Below, in pieces: positions 18,708 through 29,071 of a stretch of DNA of 64,000 bases. The notes below the pieces were generated by a model. It made no database searches. It saw nothing but the letters and a program-made list of their open reading frames with translations, and was not told the origin of the DNA. The stretch's first letter is position 1; each line of letters begins with the position of its first letter. Location of the stretch: NCBI RefSeq assembly GCF_009826895.1, contig NZ_WUMV01000008.1, positions 310,001-374,000 on the forward strand, written 5' to 3'. The position numbers and the translations under genes are program-made. The stretch is from Stappia sediminis (GTDB taxonomy: Bacteria; Pseudomonadota; Alphaproteobacteria; Rhizobiales; Stappiaceae).

Positions 18708-20363
18708 ATGGCAATCAGTGCGAACCGGCTGGAACTCCTGCAGATCGCGGATGCGGTGGCGCGGGAAAAGACGATCGACCGTGAGATCGTGATCGCCGCG
18801 ATGGAGGATGCGATCCAGAAGGCGGCGCGTTCGCGCTACGGCACGGAAACGGAAGTGCGCGCCGAGATCAACGGCCGCACCGGCGATATCAAGCTGCAGC
18901 GCCTGCTGCTGGTCGTCGACGACGTCGAAAACGTTTCCACCCAGATTTCGCTGGAAGACGCGCAGGCGCGCAACCCCAACGTGGAACTTGGCGACTACAT
19001 CGCCGAGCCGTTGCCGCCGCTCGACTTCGGCCGCATCGCCGCACAGTCGGCCAAGCAGGTGATCGTGCAGAAGGTGCGCGAGGCCGAAAGAGACCGCCAG
19101 TACGAGGAATTCAAGGACCGCATCGGCGAAGTGGTCAACGGCGTGGTCAAGCGCGTGGAATACGGCAACGTGATCGTCGACCTCGGCCGGGGCGAGGGCA
19201 TCGTGCGCCGGGACGAACTGATCCCGCGCGAGATTTTCCGCAACGGCGACCGTATTCGCGCATACGTCTACGACGTGCGCCGCGAACAGCGCGGTCCGCA
19301 GATTTTCCTGTCGCGTACGCATCCGCAGTTCATGGCGAAGCTCTTCGCCCAGGAAGTGCCAGAAATCTACGACGGCGTCATCGAGATCAAGCATGTGGCC
19401 CGCGATCCGGGCTCACGCGCGAAGATCGCCGTGATTTCCAAGGATTCCTCCATTGACCCCGTTGGCGCTTGCGTTGGCATGCGCGGCAGCCGCGTGCAGG
19501 CGGTGGTCGGCGAACTCCAGGGCGAGAAGATCGACATCATTCCCTTCAACGAGGATCCGGCGACCTTCATCGTCAACGCGCTTCAGCCGGCGGAAGTCGC
19601 CAAGGTGGTGCTCGACGAGGATGCGGAGCGCATCGAGGTGGTGGTTCCCGACGACCAGCTTTCGCTCGCCATCGGCCGGCGTGGCCAGAACGTTCGCCTT
19701 GCCTCGCAGCTTACGGGCTGGGCGATCGACATCATGACCGAGCAGGAAGAATCGGAACGCCGGCAGAAGGAATTCGCCGACCGGTCCCAGCTCTTCATGG
19801 AAGCGCTTAACGTTGACGAGGTGGTGGGCCAGCTTTTGGCCTCCGAGGGCTTTACCTCCGTAGAGGAAGTGGCCTATGTCGATCTCGACGAGATTTCTAC
19901 GATCGAAGGCTTCGACGAGGAAACGGCAGAAGAGATCCAGGCGCGTGCGCGCGAACACCTTGAGGAACTGGAAGGCAAACTCGATGCCGAGCGCCGCGAA
20001 ATGGGCGTCGCCGACGAGTTGCGCTCCATCGACGGGCTGACCACGGCAATGCTGGTCGCCCTTGGCAAGGAAGGCATCTGTACGATGGACGACCTTGCCG
20101 GCTGCGCCGCGGACGATCTCGTCGGCTGGACGGAGCGCAAGGATGGCGAAGTGGTGAAATACGACGGTGCGCTGAGCGAATTCGACGTGAGCCGGGCAGA
20201 CGCGGAATCCATGGTCATCGCGGCCCGTCTTGCCGCCGGCTGGATTACCGAAGAAGACCTTGCCGAACCGGAAGCGGCCGAGGACGGCGAGGAGACGGAT
20301 AGCGTGGAAGCCGAGGACACGGCCCCTGCGCTGGAGCCGACCGGGCGGGTGCACGAAGTTTGA
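18708..20363 (+). CDS. nusA: Transcription termination/antitermination factor NusA
   Basis: NusA binds RNA polymerase and nascent RNA to modulate pausing, termination and antitermination. The 551-residue protein has the N-terminal polymerase-binding domain (1-125), an S1 domain (about 135-200), two KH domains with GACVGMRGSR and LAIGRRGQNV loops, and two helix-hairpin-helix acidic repeats in the C-terminus (from about 360), with an acidic tail rich in Glu and Asp. GAGAGGAG precedes the ATG. It follows rimP by 78 bases. In Escherichia coli NusA represses its own operon, which is relevant to the attenuator-like hairpin upstream of rimP. Confidence 0.97.
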   Translation: MAISANRLELLQIADAVAREKTIDREIVIAAMEDAIQKAARSRYGTETEVRAEINGRTGDIKLQRLLLVVDDVENVSTQISLEDAQARNPNVELGDYIAEPLPPLDFGRIAAQSAKQVIVQKVREAERDRQYEEFKDRIGEVVNGVVKRVEYGNVIVDLGRGEGIVRRDELIPREIFRNGDRIRAYVYDVRREQRGPQIFLSRTHPQFMAKLFAQEVPEIYDGVIEIKHVARDPGSRAKIAVISKDSSIDPVGACVGMRGSRVQAVVGELQGEKIDIIPFNEDPATFIVNALQPAEVAKVVLDEDAERIEVVVPDDQLSLAIGRRGQNVRLASQLTGWAIDIMTEQEESERRQKEFADRSQLFMEALNVDEVVGQLLASEGFTSVEEVAYVDLDEISTIEGFDEETAEEIQARAREHLEELEGKLDAERREMGVADELRSIDGLTTAMLVALGKEGICTMDDLAGCAADDLVGWTERKDGEVVKYDGALSEFDVSRADAESMVIAARLAAGWITEEDLAEPEAAEDGEETDSVEAEDTAPALEPTGRVHEV

Positions 20364-20419
20364 GGAGGGCGCTGCCGCGAACCGACGGCGCTATGTGAAA
20401 ACGAACGAGCGGAACAGCC

Positions 20420-21067
20420 GTGCCCAGGAAGAACGAACCGCTCGAAAGAACCTGCGCGCTTACGCGCGAAGTAAAGCCGGTTTCGGAACTGCTTCGCTTC
20501 GTCGAGGCGCCGGACGGGACCGTGGTTCCGGATATAAAGGGCGTCTTGCCGGGGCGGGGCATTTGGATTACCGCTACGGCGGAAGCCGTCGACGAAGCGC
20601 GAAAAGCCCGTGTTTTCGCTCGAGGCCTGAAGTCGGGCGCCCGCGCCGAGCCGGACCTTGCCGGCAACGCGGACGCCCTTTTGGAAAAAGCGGCCCTGGG
20701 CGCGCTGTCGCTGACGCGCAAAGCCGGTGAAATCGTCACCGGCTTTTCCAAGGTCGAGGCGGCTTTGAAACGGGACCCCGTGGCCGGCCTCGTCGAGGCG
20801 CGGGACGGCGCGGAGGACGGAAAAAGGAAGCTGGCGGCGATCGCCGCCGCGAGATTCGGATCAGCAAACGGATGTCCGGTCGTCCGTTTGTTCACGTCGG
20901 CTCAATTGGATTTGGCATTGGGCCGGTCAAATGTGATACATGCTGCACTGCTCGAAGGCCGGACGAGCGAAGGCTTCCTGACGCGCGCGCGCCGTCTGGA
21001 AAGATTTCGCGGCGGGCCGGACGGGCCTGCCCGGCAGGAAATGAGCAGCGCAGGGACGCAGGACTGA
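20420..21067 (+). CDS. YlxR (DUF448) RNA-binding protein fused to an L7Ae-like domain
   Basis: The 215-residue protein joins an N-terminal YlxR domain ([18 protein letters not shown] ... LPGRGIWI, about residues 9-60) to a C-terminal ribosomal L7Ae/YlxQ-like RNA-binding domain ([21 protein letters not shown] onward). In many bacteria these are separate genes between nusA and infB; the fusion is normal for alphaproteobacteria. The start is GTG at 20420. Its role is unproven, but its place suggests translation or nucleoid-linked RNA binding. Confidence 0.9.
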   Translation: MPRKNEPLERTCALTREVKPVSELLRFVEAPDGTVVPDIKGVLPGRGIWITATAEAVDEARKARVFARGLKSGARAEPDLAGNADALLEKAALGALSLTRKAGEIVTGFSKVEAALKRDPVAGLVEARDGAEDGKRKLAAIAAARFGSANGCPVVRLFTSAQLDLALGRSNVIHAALLEGRTSEGFLTRARRLERFRGGPDGPARQEMSSAGTQD

Positions 21068-21075
21068 AGGCGGAT

Positions 21076-23760
21076 ATGAGCGAAACGAAAAACCCAGGCG
21101 ACAAGACGATAAGCGTTGAGCGCAAGACCCTTGGCCTCAAGCGGGGCGTGGAACAGGGCACCGTGCGCCAGAGCTTCTCTCACGGCAGGTCGAAGGCCGT
21201 GGTGGTGGAGAAGAAGAAGCGCCGCATCGTCATGCCGGGTCAGGAAGCAAAGCCCGAAACCGCCGAGGCCCCGCAACAGCAAGCCCCGGCGGAGGCGAAG
21301 CAGCCCGGACCCGAGGCAAAGCGGCCCGCTGCCGGGAAATCCGATAGCGGCCAGCGGCGCGGCGGCGGACAGTCCAGCCGCCAGCAGAAATCCGGAAACG
21401 GCGGCGGCGCCGGAACGCTGACGAGCGCCGAGGCGGCCGCGCGTGCGGCGGCACTGCGCGAGGCGCAGGTGCGCGAAGTCGAGGAACAGAAGCTGCGCGA
21501 GGAAGAAGCGCTCCGCCGTGCCGAGGAAGAAGCCCGCCTGAAGGCGGAGGCCGAGGAGCAGGCGAAACGCGAGGCCGAAGAGGCCGCCAAGCGTGCCGCG
21601 GACGAGGACGCGCGCAAGAAGGCGGAGGAAGATACCGCTGCAGCGACGCCGGCAGCAGTTGCGCCTGAAGCGCAAGCCGCCGCACCGGCGCAAACGCCTG
21701 CGGACGCGCGCTCGAAACCGGCATCTCAGGACGCCGCAGCCGAACGCCAGGCAGCAGCCGCGCGCAGAAAGCCCGGCCAGGAAGAAGACGACAGCCGCAA
21801 GGGTGTCAAGCCGGCCAAGCGCGGCGCCAGCAAGCCGCAGCCGACGCGCAGTCCCGGCCGCGGCGACGATCGCCGCCGTTCGAAACTCACGATTTCCTCC
21901 GCTACGGATGGCGAAGAGGGCCGCAGCCGCTCGCTCGCTTCCCTGCGCCGCCGCCGCGAGAAGGAAAAGCGCGCCGGACAGCAGGTGCAGCGAGAGAAAA
22001 TCCTGCGCGAGGTGATCCTGCCGGAGGCGATCACCATCCAGGAACTCGCCAACCGCATGGCGGAGCGCGCGGTCGACGTCATCAAGCTCCTTATGAAGCA
22101 GGGGCAGATGCTGAAGATCAACGACGTGATCGACGCCGACACCGCGGAGCTGATCGCCGAGGAAATGGGCCACACGGTCAAACGCGTTTCGGAAGCCGAC
22201 GTTGAGGAAGGCCTTTTCACCGAGGCCGAGGACGAAGGCGGCCTGAAGCCGCGCCCGCCGGTCGTGACCATCATGGGCCACGTCGACCACGGCAAGACGT
22301 CGCTGCTCGACGCCCTTCGCAACGCCAACGTCGTTGCCGGGGAAGCCGGCGGTATCACGCAGCACATCGGCGCCTATCAGGTAGAGCGCAACGGCCAGAA
22401 GGTGACCTTCATCGATACGCCGGGCCACGCGGCATTTACCCAGATGCGAGCGCGCGGCGCCAAGGCGACGGACATCGTCATCCTGGTGGTTGCCGCCGAC
22501 GACGGCGTGAAGCCGCAGACGAAGGAGGCGATCGCCCACGCGAAGGCGGCCGGTGTTCCGATCATCGTCGCGATCAACAAGATCGACAAGCCGGCAGCCG
22601 ACCCGAACCGCGTTCGCACGGAGCTGCTGCAGGACGAGATCGTCGTGGAATCGATGGGCGGCGACGTAATCGAGGTCGAGGTTTCCGCGCTGAAAGGAAC
22701 CAATCTCGACAAGCTGGTCGAGATGATCCTGCTGCAGGCCGAAGTCCTGGAACTCCAGGCGAACCCCGACCGCACGGCCGAAGGCATCGTCATCGAAGCT
22801 CAGCTCGACAAGGGCCGCGGCCCGGTTGCCACCGTTCTCGTGCAAAAGGGCACGCTGCATGTCGGCGACATTCTGGTGGCAGGCGCCGAATGGGCACGCG
22901 TGCGTGCCATGCTCGATGAGAACGGCAATCAGGTGAAGGTGGCCGAACCCTCCAAGCCGGTGGAGGTTCTGGGCTTCCAGGGCACGCCCGAAGCCGGCGA
23001 CCGCGTCGCGGTCGTCGAGAACGAGGCCCGTGCCCGCGAGATCGTCGATTATCGCCAACGCCAGAAGCGCGAGAAGGCTTCCGTCCAGTTCTCCGGCGCA
23101 CGCGGTTCGCTCGAGCAGATGATGAACCGCCTGCAGGAAGCCGGCCGCAAGGAGTTCCCGCTCGTCATCAAGGGTGACGTTCAGGGCTCGGTAGAGGCTA
23201 TCGTCGGCGCGCTTGAAAAGCTTGGTACCGAGGAAGTGGCGGCGCGCGTTCTGCATGCGGGCGTCGGCGGCATCACCGAATCCGACGTAACGCTCGCCTC
23301 CGCGTCCAACTCGCCGATCATCGGCTTCAACGTGCGCGCCAACAAACAGGCGCGCGAAGCTGCGGAACGCGACGGCATCGAAATCCGCTACTACAACATC
23401 ATCTACGACCTCGTGGATGACATTAAGGCGGCAATGTCCGGCCTGCTTTCGCCGGAGCGTCGCGAAACGTTCCTCGGCAACGCGGAAATCCTGCAGGTCT
23501 TCAACATCTCGAAGGTCGGCAAGGTCGCCGGTTGCCGGGTCAGCGAAGGCACCGTGGAGCGCGGCGCGGAAGTGCGCCTCATCCGCGACGACGTGGTGAT
23601 CCACGAAGGCAAGCTCGGCACGCTGAAGCGCTTCAAGGACGAGGTCAAGGAAGTCAAAGCCGGTCAGGAATGCGGCATGAACTTCGAAAACTACCAGGAC
23701 ATGCGTCCGGGTGACGTCATCGAGTGTTTCCGGGTCGAGCAGATCGCCCGGACACTGTAA
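21076..23760 (+). CDS. infB: Translation initiation factor IF-2
   Basis: IF-2 is the GTPase that brings initiator tRNA to the 30S subunit. The 894-residue protein has a long low-complexity Ala/Glu/Arg-rich N-terminal region (about residues 50-300, partly coiled coil), the IF2-N segment, G1 GHVDHGKT at 401-408, G3 DTPGHAAF, G4 NKID, and the C-terminal domains. The ATG at 21076 gives the alphaproteobacterial [19 protein letters not shown] start; the frame from 20872 overlaps the previous gene and is rejected. It lies eight bases after the YlxR gene. Confidence 0.97.
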   Translation: MSETKNPGDKTISVERKTLGLKRGVEQGTVRQSFSHGRSKAVVVEKKKRRIVMPGQEAKPETAEAPQQQAPAEAKQPGPEAKRPAAGKSDSGQRRGGGQSSRQQKSGNGGGAGTLTSAEAAARAAALREAQVREVEEQKLREEEALRRAEEEARLKAEAEEQAKREAEEAAKRAADEDARKKAEEDTAAATPAAVAPEAQAAAPAQTPADARSKPASQDAAAERQAAAARRKPGQEEDDSRKGVKPAKRGASKPQPTRSPGRGDDRRRSKLTISSATDGEEGRSRSLASLRRRREKEKRAGQQVQREKILREVILPEAITIQELANRMAERAVDVIKLLMKQGQMLKINDVIDADTAELIAEEMGHTVKRVSEADVEEGLFTEAEDEGGLKPRPPVVTIMGHVDHGKTSLLDALRNANVVAGEAGGITQHIGAYQVERNGQKVTFIDTPGHAAFTQMRARGAKATDIVILVVAADDGVKPQTKEAIAHAKAAGVPIIVAINKIDKPAADPNRVRTELLQDEIVVESMGGDVIEVEVSALKGTNLDKLVEMILLQAEVLELQANPDRTAEGIVIEAQLDKGRGPVATVLVQKGTLHVGDILVAGAEWARVRAMLDENGNQVKVAEPSKPVEVLGFQGTPEAGDRVAVVENEARAREIVDYRQRQKREKASVQFSGARGSLEQMMNRLQEAGRKEFPLVIKGDVQGSVEAIVGALEKLGTEEVAARVLHAGVGGITESDVTLASASNSPIIGFNVRANKQAREAAERDGIEIRYYNIIYDLVDDIKAAMSGLLSPERRETFLGNAEILQVFNISKVGKVAGCRVSEGTVERGAEVRLIRDDVVIHEGKLGTLKRFKDEVKEVKAGQECGMNFENYQDMRPGDVIECFRVEQIARTL

Positions 23761-23784
23761 CGGCCTCGCCAGTCACGGAACATT

Positions 23785-23820
23785 CCGGCGCCGGCGGCCA
23801 CCGCCGGCGCCGGTGTCTTT
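23785..23820 (+). terminator. Large GC hairpin between infB and rbfA
   Basis: CCGGCGCCGGCGG (23785-23797) pairs perfectly with CCGCCGGCGCCGG (23801-23813) around CCA, followed by TGTCTTTT. It may be a partial terminator or an mRNA processing/stability element that sets different expression for the upstream and downstream halves of the operon. Confidence 0.6.
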
Positions 23821-23864
23821 TGACAAGCCATTCGCCAAACAGCGGAACGAAACAGACAAGAACC

Positions 23865-24275
23865 ATGTCGCGGGCACACAGGGACAATCCAGGCCAGCCA
23901 TCGCAGCGCCAACTGCGCGTCGCCGAACTCGTGCGCAAGGAACTGGCGGACATCCTTTCACGCGGACAATTGCGCGATCCCGGCCTCGACGGTCTCGTCA
24001 TCACCGTGCCGGAAGTCCGCATGACGCCGGATCTGAAGGTCGCCACCTGTCTCGTCATGCCGCTAGGCGGCGAGAAGGCGGATCAGGCCGTCGCGGCGCT
24101 CAACCGCAGCGCCAAATACCTGCGCGGGCAGGTTTCACGCCGGATGACGATGAAATACATGCCCGACTTGCGGTTCGTGCTCGACACCCGCTTCGACGAC
24201 GACGACCGTATCGGCCGGCTTCTGCATTCCGATCCGGTGCGCCGCGATGTCGAACACGACGACAACGACGATTGA
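23865..24275 (+). CDS. rbfA: Ribosome-binding factor A
   Basis: RbfA binds the 30S subunit near the 16S rRNA 5' helix during late maturation. The 136-residue protein has the family N-terminus SQRQLRVAELVRKELADIL and the central VRMTPDLKVATCLVMPLGG KH-type core, with a short acidic tail. The ATG at 23865 matches the family start; the frame from 23724 overlaps infB and the GC hairpin. The stop is five bases before the truB start. Confidence 0.95.
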   Translation: MSRAHRDNPGQPSQRQLRVAELVRKELADILSRGQLRDPGLDGLVITVPEVRMTPDLKVATCLVMPLGGEKADQAVAALNRSAKYLRGQVSRRMTMKYMPDLRFVLDTRFDDDDRIGRLLHSDPVRRDVEHDDNDD

Positions 24276-24279
24276 CGGC

Positions 24280-25254
24280 ATGACGCAGGGCAAAAAGAAA
24301 AAACGCAACCGCATCGACGGCTGGCTCGTCCTCGACAAGCCGGCCGGACTGACGTCCAATGACGCGCTCAACCGTATCAAGCGGCTGATCCATCCGGAAA
24401 AGGTCGGCCACGCCGGCACGCTGGACCCACTGGCGTCGGGTCTCTTGCCGCTCGCCTTCGGCGAGGCGACGAAGACGGTGCCCTTCGTCATGGACGGGCG
24501 CAAGGTCTACAGCTTCGAGGTCACCTGGGGTGCGGAGACGGAGACCGACGACACCGAAGGCGAGATTACCGAAACCTCCGACATCCGACCGACGGAAACC
24601 GAAATCCGCGACGTGCTGCCGGATTTCAAGGGAACCGTCATGCAGGTGCCGCCGAAATATTCGGCGATCAAAATCGGCGGCGAACGCGCCTACAAGCTTG
24701 CCCGTTCGGGCGAGGACGTGGAAATGGAAGCCCGCCCGATCGACGTGCACCGCCTCGACCTGGTGGAGTGCCCCGACGAGAACACGGCCGTTTTCGAGGC
24801 CGAATGCGGCAAGGGCACCTACGTGCGCGCGCTTGCCCGCGATATCGCCCGCAGGCTCGGTACGCGGGGCCATGTGACCGCTCTGCGGCGTCTTGTCGTC
24901 GGCCCCTTCGGCGAAGACGACATGATTATGCTGGAAAATCTTGAAGAACTGGGGCAATGTGCGCCCGGCTTGGGCCTCTCCGAGGACCATGCTTCCCTGT
25001 TTCTGCCCGTTGAAACCGCGCTGGACGACATCCCGGCGCTGGCTGTCAGCCGGGCGGATGCCGCTCTGCTTCGAAAAGGACAGAGCGTTTTGCTGCGCGG
25101 GCGGGACGCGCCAATGGTCAAGGGCCTAGTCAGTGTAAGCGCGGGCGGCGAGCTGGTCGCGCTTGGCGAGGTCGACCGTGGCGCAATCCGGCCGAAGCGC
25201 GTTTTCAACCCGGCACCGGCCACCACCGGCGCCGTCGTAACCATGAAGGAATGA
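24280..25254 (+). CDS. truB: tRNA pseudouridine-55 synthase TruB
   Basis: TruB converts U55 in the T-loop of tRNA to pseudouridine. The 324-residue protein has the family motif GWLVLDKPAGLTSNDAL and the catalytic Asp49 in GHAGTLDPLASG, then the KGTYVRALARDIA block near 190 and a C-terminal PUA-like region. The ATG at 24280 is preferred to an ATG at 24247 that lies inside rbfA. It is within the infB-rbfA-truB-rpsO cluster. Confidence 0.96.
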   Translation: MTQGKKKKRNRIDGWLVLDKPAGLTSNDALNRIKRLIHPEKVGHAGTLDPLASGLLPLAFGEATKTVPFVMDGRKVYSFEVTWGAETETDDTEGEITETSDIRPTETEIRDVLPDFKGTVMQVPPKYSAIKIGGERAYKLARSGEDVEMEARPIDVHRLDLVECPDENTAVFEAECGKGTYVRALARDIARRLGTRGHVTALRRLVVGPFGEDDMIMLENLEELGQCAPGLGLSEDHASLFLPVETALDDIPALAVSRADAALLRKGQSVLLRGRDAPMVKGLVSVSAGGELVALGEVDRGAIRPKRVFNPAPATTGAVVTMKE

Positions 25255-25257
25255 CCG

Positions 25258-25527
25258 ATGTCGATTACCGCTGAGCGCAAGGCCGAGCTCATCAAGGAAT
25301 ACGGCCTGAAGGATGGCGATACGGGGTCTCCGGAAGTCCAGGTCGCTATCCTGACCGAGCGGATCACCAACCTGACCGAGCACTTCAAGTCCCACGGCAA
25401 GGACAACCATTCCCGCCGCGGCCTTCTGAAGCTGGTCAGCAACCGCCGTTCCCTCCTCGACTATGTCAAGAAGAACGACGAAGAGCGTTACCGCTCCCTG
25501 ATCCAGCGTCTGGGAATTCGCCGCTAA
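25258..25527 (+). CDS. rpsO: 30S ribosomal protein S15
   Basis: This 89-residue protein is S15, a primary binder of the central domain of 16S rRNA. The sequence has the family-wide [16 protein letters not shown] and [21 protein letters not shown] segments and the usual length of 89. It starts four bases after the truB stop, indicating coupled translation, and is followed by a GC-rich hairpin before pnp, as in many proteobacteria. Confidence 0.98.
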   Translation: MSITAERKAELIKEYGLKDGDTGSPEVQVAILTERITNLTEHFKSHGKDNHSRRGLLKLVSNRRSLLDYVKKNDEERYRSLIQRLGIRR

Positions 25528-25539
25528 GACGGCTTGAGG

Positions 25540-25570
25540 CGCGGCGGACGGCAAGTCCGCCGCGTTCTCG
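25540..25570 (+). terminator. Hairpin after rpsO
   Basis: CGCGGCGGAC (25540-25549) pairs with GTCCGCCGCG (25555-25564) over a GCAA-containing loop and is followed by TTCTCGTTT. The T-run is interrupted, so it may terminate only part of the transcripts or serve as a processing stem. Confidence 0.65.
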
Positions 25571-25905
25571 TTTCGCGTGTTGCGGAACTGGAAGAACAGA
25601 ATATGCGGCCGCCGCTTCCGGCCGGCGAAAGAGCAAGACAGCGTTCCGGATACGGCGGAACAGAAGCGAGGATCCGTATCGAACCGCAACGACGGTCATG
25701 GGGCAGGATCGCAGGCGACTTCCGGCCCGCTTTCCGGCCAAAAGGCATAAACGGCCTTCGCGCCGGCAGGGCTTGGAGTTTCCCGCCGTCTTGCCCGTGC
25801 CCGTCCCGACGGTGATGCGCCGCTTACGATGAGCGTGACCGCATCGGTTTACCCGTCCGGCACCGGATTCGCCCGGAGCACGGAGCAACGAAGTTAGGAT
25901 AAGAA
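25571..25905 (+). other. Non-coding leader between rpsO and pnp
   Basis: No convincing gene was found in this stretch; the frames open here on both strands have no recognisable protein motif. It contains at least two further pairing possibilities: GTTCCG/CGGAAC near 25643-25660, and GATACGG (25649-25655) with CCGTATC (25674-25680), which are mutually exclusive. In other proteobacteria the pnp leader is an RNase III-cut hairpin through which PNPase represses itself; a comparable role here is inferred. Confidence 0.5.
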
Positions 25906-28023
25906 ATGTTTGACGTACATCGCGTGGAAGTGGAGTGGGGCGGACGCCCGCTCACACTCGAAACCGGCAAGATCGCCCGTCAGGCCGACGGCGCCGTGCT
26001 CGCCACCTATGGCGAGACAAAGGTGCTTGCAACCATCGTTTCCGCCAAGGAGCCGAAGCCGGGGCAGGACTTCTTCCCGCTTACCGTGAACTACCAGGAA
26101 AAGGCGTTCGCCGCCGGCAAGATCCCGGGCGGCTACTTCAAGCGCGAAGGCCGCCCGTCGGAGCACGAGACGCTGACCTCGCGCCTGATCGACCGCCCGA
26201 TCCGCCCGCTGTTCGCCGATGGCTTCAAATGCGACACGCAGGTCATCCTCACGGTTCTGACCCACGACCTTGAAAACGCGCCCGATATCGTCGCCATGGT
26301 CGCGGCTTCTGCGGCACTCACGATTTCCGGCGTGCCCTTCATGGGCCCGATCGGCGGCGCGCGCGTCGGCTACATCAACGGCGAATACGTGCTCAACCCG
26401 CTGATCGACGATATGCCGGAATCCTCGCTCGACCTCATTGTCGCCGGTACCGGCGAAGCCGTGCTCATGGTCGAATCGGAAGCCAAGGAGCTTGCCGAGG
26501 ACGTGATGCTCGGCGCGGTCATGTTCGGCCAGAAGAGCTTCCAGCCGGTCATCGACGCGATCGTCAAGCTTGCCGAGACGGCCGCCAAGGAGCCGCGCGA
26601 ACTGGTGGTCGCGGATCATTCGGAACTGTTCGCCAAGATCGAGGGCATCGCCGCCGAAGAGCTCAAGGCGGCCTACAAGATCACCACCAAGACGGAGCGC
26701 AAGAACGCCATCGACGCCGTCAAGGCGAAGGTCGTCGAGGCGCTGATCCCGGAAGGTGCGGAGGATGCACCGGACAAGACCGTGGTGGGCGACCTCTTCA
26801 AGAAGCTCGAGGCCAAGATCGTGCGCGGCAACATCATTGCCGATGGCGTGCGTATCGACGGGCGCGACCTGAAGACCGTGCGTCCGATCGTAGCGGAAGC
26901 CGGCATCCTGCCGCGCACCCATGGGTCGGCGCTCTTCACCCGCGGCGAAACGCAGGCGCTTGCCGTCGCGACGCTCGGCACCAACGAGGACGAGCAGTTC
27001 GTCGACGCGCTTGAGGGCACCTACAAGGCGACCTTCATGCTGCACTACAACTTCCCGCCCTATTCCGTCGGCGAGACGGGCCGCATGGGCTCGCCCGGCC
27101 GCCGCGAGATCGGCCACGGCAAGCTTGCCTGGCGCGCCATCCACCCGATGCTGCCGCCCCATCACGAGTTCCCCTACACCATCCGCGTGGTGTCGGAAGT
27201 GACCGAATCGAACGGCTCGTCCTCCATGGCGACCGTTTGCGGCACGTCTCTGGCGCTGATGGATGCCGGCGTTCCGCTCACCTCCCCGGTGGCCGGCATC
27301 GCCATGGGCCTCATCAAGGAAGAGGGCGCTTTCGCCGTTCTCTCCGACATTCTCGGCGATGAGGACCACCTCGGCGACATGGACTTCAAGGTCGCGGGCA
27401 CCGAGAACGGCATCACCTCGCTGCAGATGGACATCAAGATCGACGGCATCACCGAAGAGATCATGAGTGTCGCTCTCGGCCAGGCCAAGGACGGCCGCCT
27501 CCACATCCTCGACGAGATGAGCAAGGCCCTGTCCGAGGCACGTTCCGAGCTCGGCGAATACGCGCCGCGCATCGAGGTCATCAAGATCCCGGTCGACAAG
27601 ATCCGCGAAGTCATCGGCTCCGGCGGCAAGGTCATCCGCGAGATCGTGGAAAAGACCGGCGCAAAGGTGAACATCGAGGATGACGGCACGGTGAAGATCG
27701 CCTCTTCCGACGGCAAGGCGATCAAGGCCGCGATCAACTGGATCAACTCCATCGCCGCCGAACCGGAAGTTGGCGTGATCTACGAGGGCACGGTCGTGAA
27801 GACCGTGGACTTCGGCGCCTTCGTGAACTTCTTCGGCGCGCGTGACGGCCTCGTCCATATCTCCCAGCTCGCTCCGCACAAGGTCGGCAAGACGACCGAC
27901 ATCGTGAAGGAAGGCGACAAGGTGTGGGTGAAGCTCATGGGCTTCGACGAGCGCGGCAAGGTGCGCCTGTCGATGAAGGTCGTCGACCAGGAGACCGGTC
28001 AGGAAATCCAGGCGGCGGAATAA
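25906..28023 (+). CDS. pnp: Polynucleotide phosphorylase
   Basis: PNPase is a 3'-5' phosphorolytic exoribonuclease and degradosome component. The 705-residue protein has two RNase PH domains, the second with the [18 protein letters not shown] active-site region, then a KH domain ([21 protein letters not shown] near residues 564-584) and an S1 domain ([18 protein letters not shown]). Length and order are standard. It follows a 378-base structured leader after rpsO and ends at a terminator at 28048-28078. Confidence 0.98.
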   Translation: MFDVHRVEVEWGGRPLTLETGKIARQADGAVLATYGETKVLATIVSAKEPKPGQDFFPLTVNYQEKAFAAGKIPGGYFKREGRPSEHETLTSRLIDRPIRPLFADGFKCDTQVILTVLTHDLENAPDIVAMVAASAALTISGVPFMGPIGGARVGYINGEYVLNPLIDDMPESSLDLIVAGTGEAVLMVESEAKELAEDVMLGAVMFGQKSFQPVIDAIVKLAETAAKEPRELVVADHSELFAKIEGIAAEELKAAYKITTKTERKNAIDAVKAKVVEALIPEGAEDAPDKTVVGDLFKKLEAKIVRGNIIADGVRIDGRDLKTVRPIVAEAGILPRTHGSALFTRGETQALAVATLGTNEDEQFVDALEGTYKATFMLHYNFPPYSVGETGRMGSPGRREIGHGKLAWRAIHPMLPPHHEFPYTIRVVSEVTESNGSSSMATVCGTSLALMDAGVPLTSPVAGIAMGLIKEEGAFAVLSDILGDEDHLGDMDFKVAGTENGITSLQMDIKIDGITEEIMSVALGQAKDGRLHILDEMSKALSEARSELGEYAPRIEVIKIPVDKIREVIGSGGKVIREIVEKTGAKVNIEDDGTVKIASSDGKAIKAAINWINSIAAEPEVGVIYEGTVVKTVDFGAFVNFFGARDGLVHISQLAPHKVGKTTDIVKEGDKVWVKLMGFDERGKVRLSMKVVDQETGQEIQAAE

Positions 28024-28047
28024 TCCCCATCGCTTTACCTGAATTCG

Positions 28048-28078
28048 AATGGCCGGGTGCTCGCATCCGGCCATTTTC
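28048..28078 (+). terminator. Terminator of pnp
   Basis: ATGGCCGG (28049-28056) pairs with CCGGCCAT (28067-28074), extended inward by G-U and TGC/GCA pairs, and is followed by TTTTCG. Confidence 0.85.
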
Positions 28079-28227
28079 GTCTCGCACATTGTCATACGGT
28101 GGCCGAAGCACATCCCTGAGCGAATTCTTCTCACGAAAGCCATCCCGCTTTCAGGACAAGCGCTCCAGATGATATACCGCCGCATGAGGGCATCCGTGCC
28201 CGTTCGGATATCAAGAGGAATGCGGAT

Positions 28228-29040
28228 ATGAGCGATTTGCGCCTTGTTGTGGCCGGAGCTGGAGGCCGCATGGGACAGGCCCTGATCCGCGCCGTCGCCG
28301 AGATCGAGGGCGTGACGCTTTCCGGCGCGTTCGACCGAAAGGGCGCGGATGCGATCGGCCGTGACGCGGGCGAGCTTGCCGGCCTTGGACAAAACGGCAT
28401 CACGGTGAGCGAAGACCCGCTGCCGCTTCTGGCCCAGGCCGACGGCCTGCTGGATTTCACGGCACCAGCGGCGACCGTTCAACTGGCCGAATACGCCGCG
28501 CAGGCCCGCATCGTCCACGTGATCGGTACGACCGGACTATCGCGCGAGGACGAGGAGAAGATCAAGGCCGCTTCGCGCCATGCGCGCATCGTGAAGTCCG
28601 GCAACATGAGCTTCGGCGTGAACCTGCTTGCAAGCCTCGTCAGGCAGGCGGCGAAGGTGCTGGACGTCGACTACGACATCGAGGTCCTGGAAATGCACCA
28701 CCGCCACAAGGTTGACGCACCCTCGGGCACGGCCCTGCTTCTGGGCCATGCGGCAGCGGAAGGGCGTGGCATCGATCTGGACAGTCATTCCGTGCGCTCG
28801 CGCGATGGCCACACCGGCGCACGCAAGACCGGCGATATCGGCTTTGCGGCGCTGCGCGGCGGCAGTGTCGTCGGCGATCACAGCGTGATCTTCGCCGGAC
28901 CGTCGGAGCGTATCACGCTTTCCCATCACGCGGAGGACCGCAAGATCTTCGCCAATGGCGCCGTCAAGGCGGCGATCCGCGCGCACCCGATGAAGCCGGG
29001 ACTCTATTCGATGGCCGATATCCTCGGCCTGACCACGTAA
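28228..29040 (+). CDS. dapB: 4-hydroxy-tetrahydrodipicolinate reductase DapB
   Basis: DapB reduces the product of DapA in lysine/meso-diaminopimelate synthesis. The 270-residue protein has the dinucleotide motif [10 protein letters not shown] at residues 7-16, the GTTGLS loop, and the catalytic HHRHK at 157-161 with VDAPSGTAL. The ATG at 28228 follows an AAGAGGAATGCG purine tract. The next gene gpmA starts 31 bases later on the same strand, so they may be co-transcribed although they serve different pathways. Confidence 0.97.
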   Translation: MSDLRLVVAGAGGRMGQALIRAVAEIEGVTLSGAFDRKGADAIGRDAGELAGLGQNGITVSEDPLPLLAQADGLLDFTAPAATVQLAEYAAQARIVHVIGTTGLSREDEEKIKAASRHARIVKSGNMSFGVNLLASLVRQAAKVLDVDYDIEVLEMHHRHKVDAPSGTALLLGHAAAEGRGIDLDSHSVRSRDGHTGARKTGDIGFAALRGGSVVGDHSVIFAGPSERITLSHHAEDRKIFANGAVKAAIRAHPMKPGLYSMADILGLTT

Positions 29041-29071
29041 ATCATATCCACACAAGGGAGTTTGGACGCTC

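Noticed and set aside
20902-23604. 900-codon open frame antisense to infB
   Set aside because: It mirrors the real IF-2 gene; GC-rich coding DNA with biased third positions leaves the antisense frame open. The translation is rich in Arg, His and Leu with no recognisable domain.
25534-25815. 93-codon frame in the rpsO-pnp spacer
   Set aside because: It overlaps the rpsO hairpin, has no ribosome-binding site and no conserved-looking sequence; a structured leader explains the region better.
25894-28518. 874-codon open frame antisense to pnp and dapB
   Set aside because: Both plus-strand genes are certain, and the antisense product shows only low-complexity His/Asp/Arg composition with no family match.
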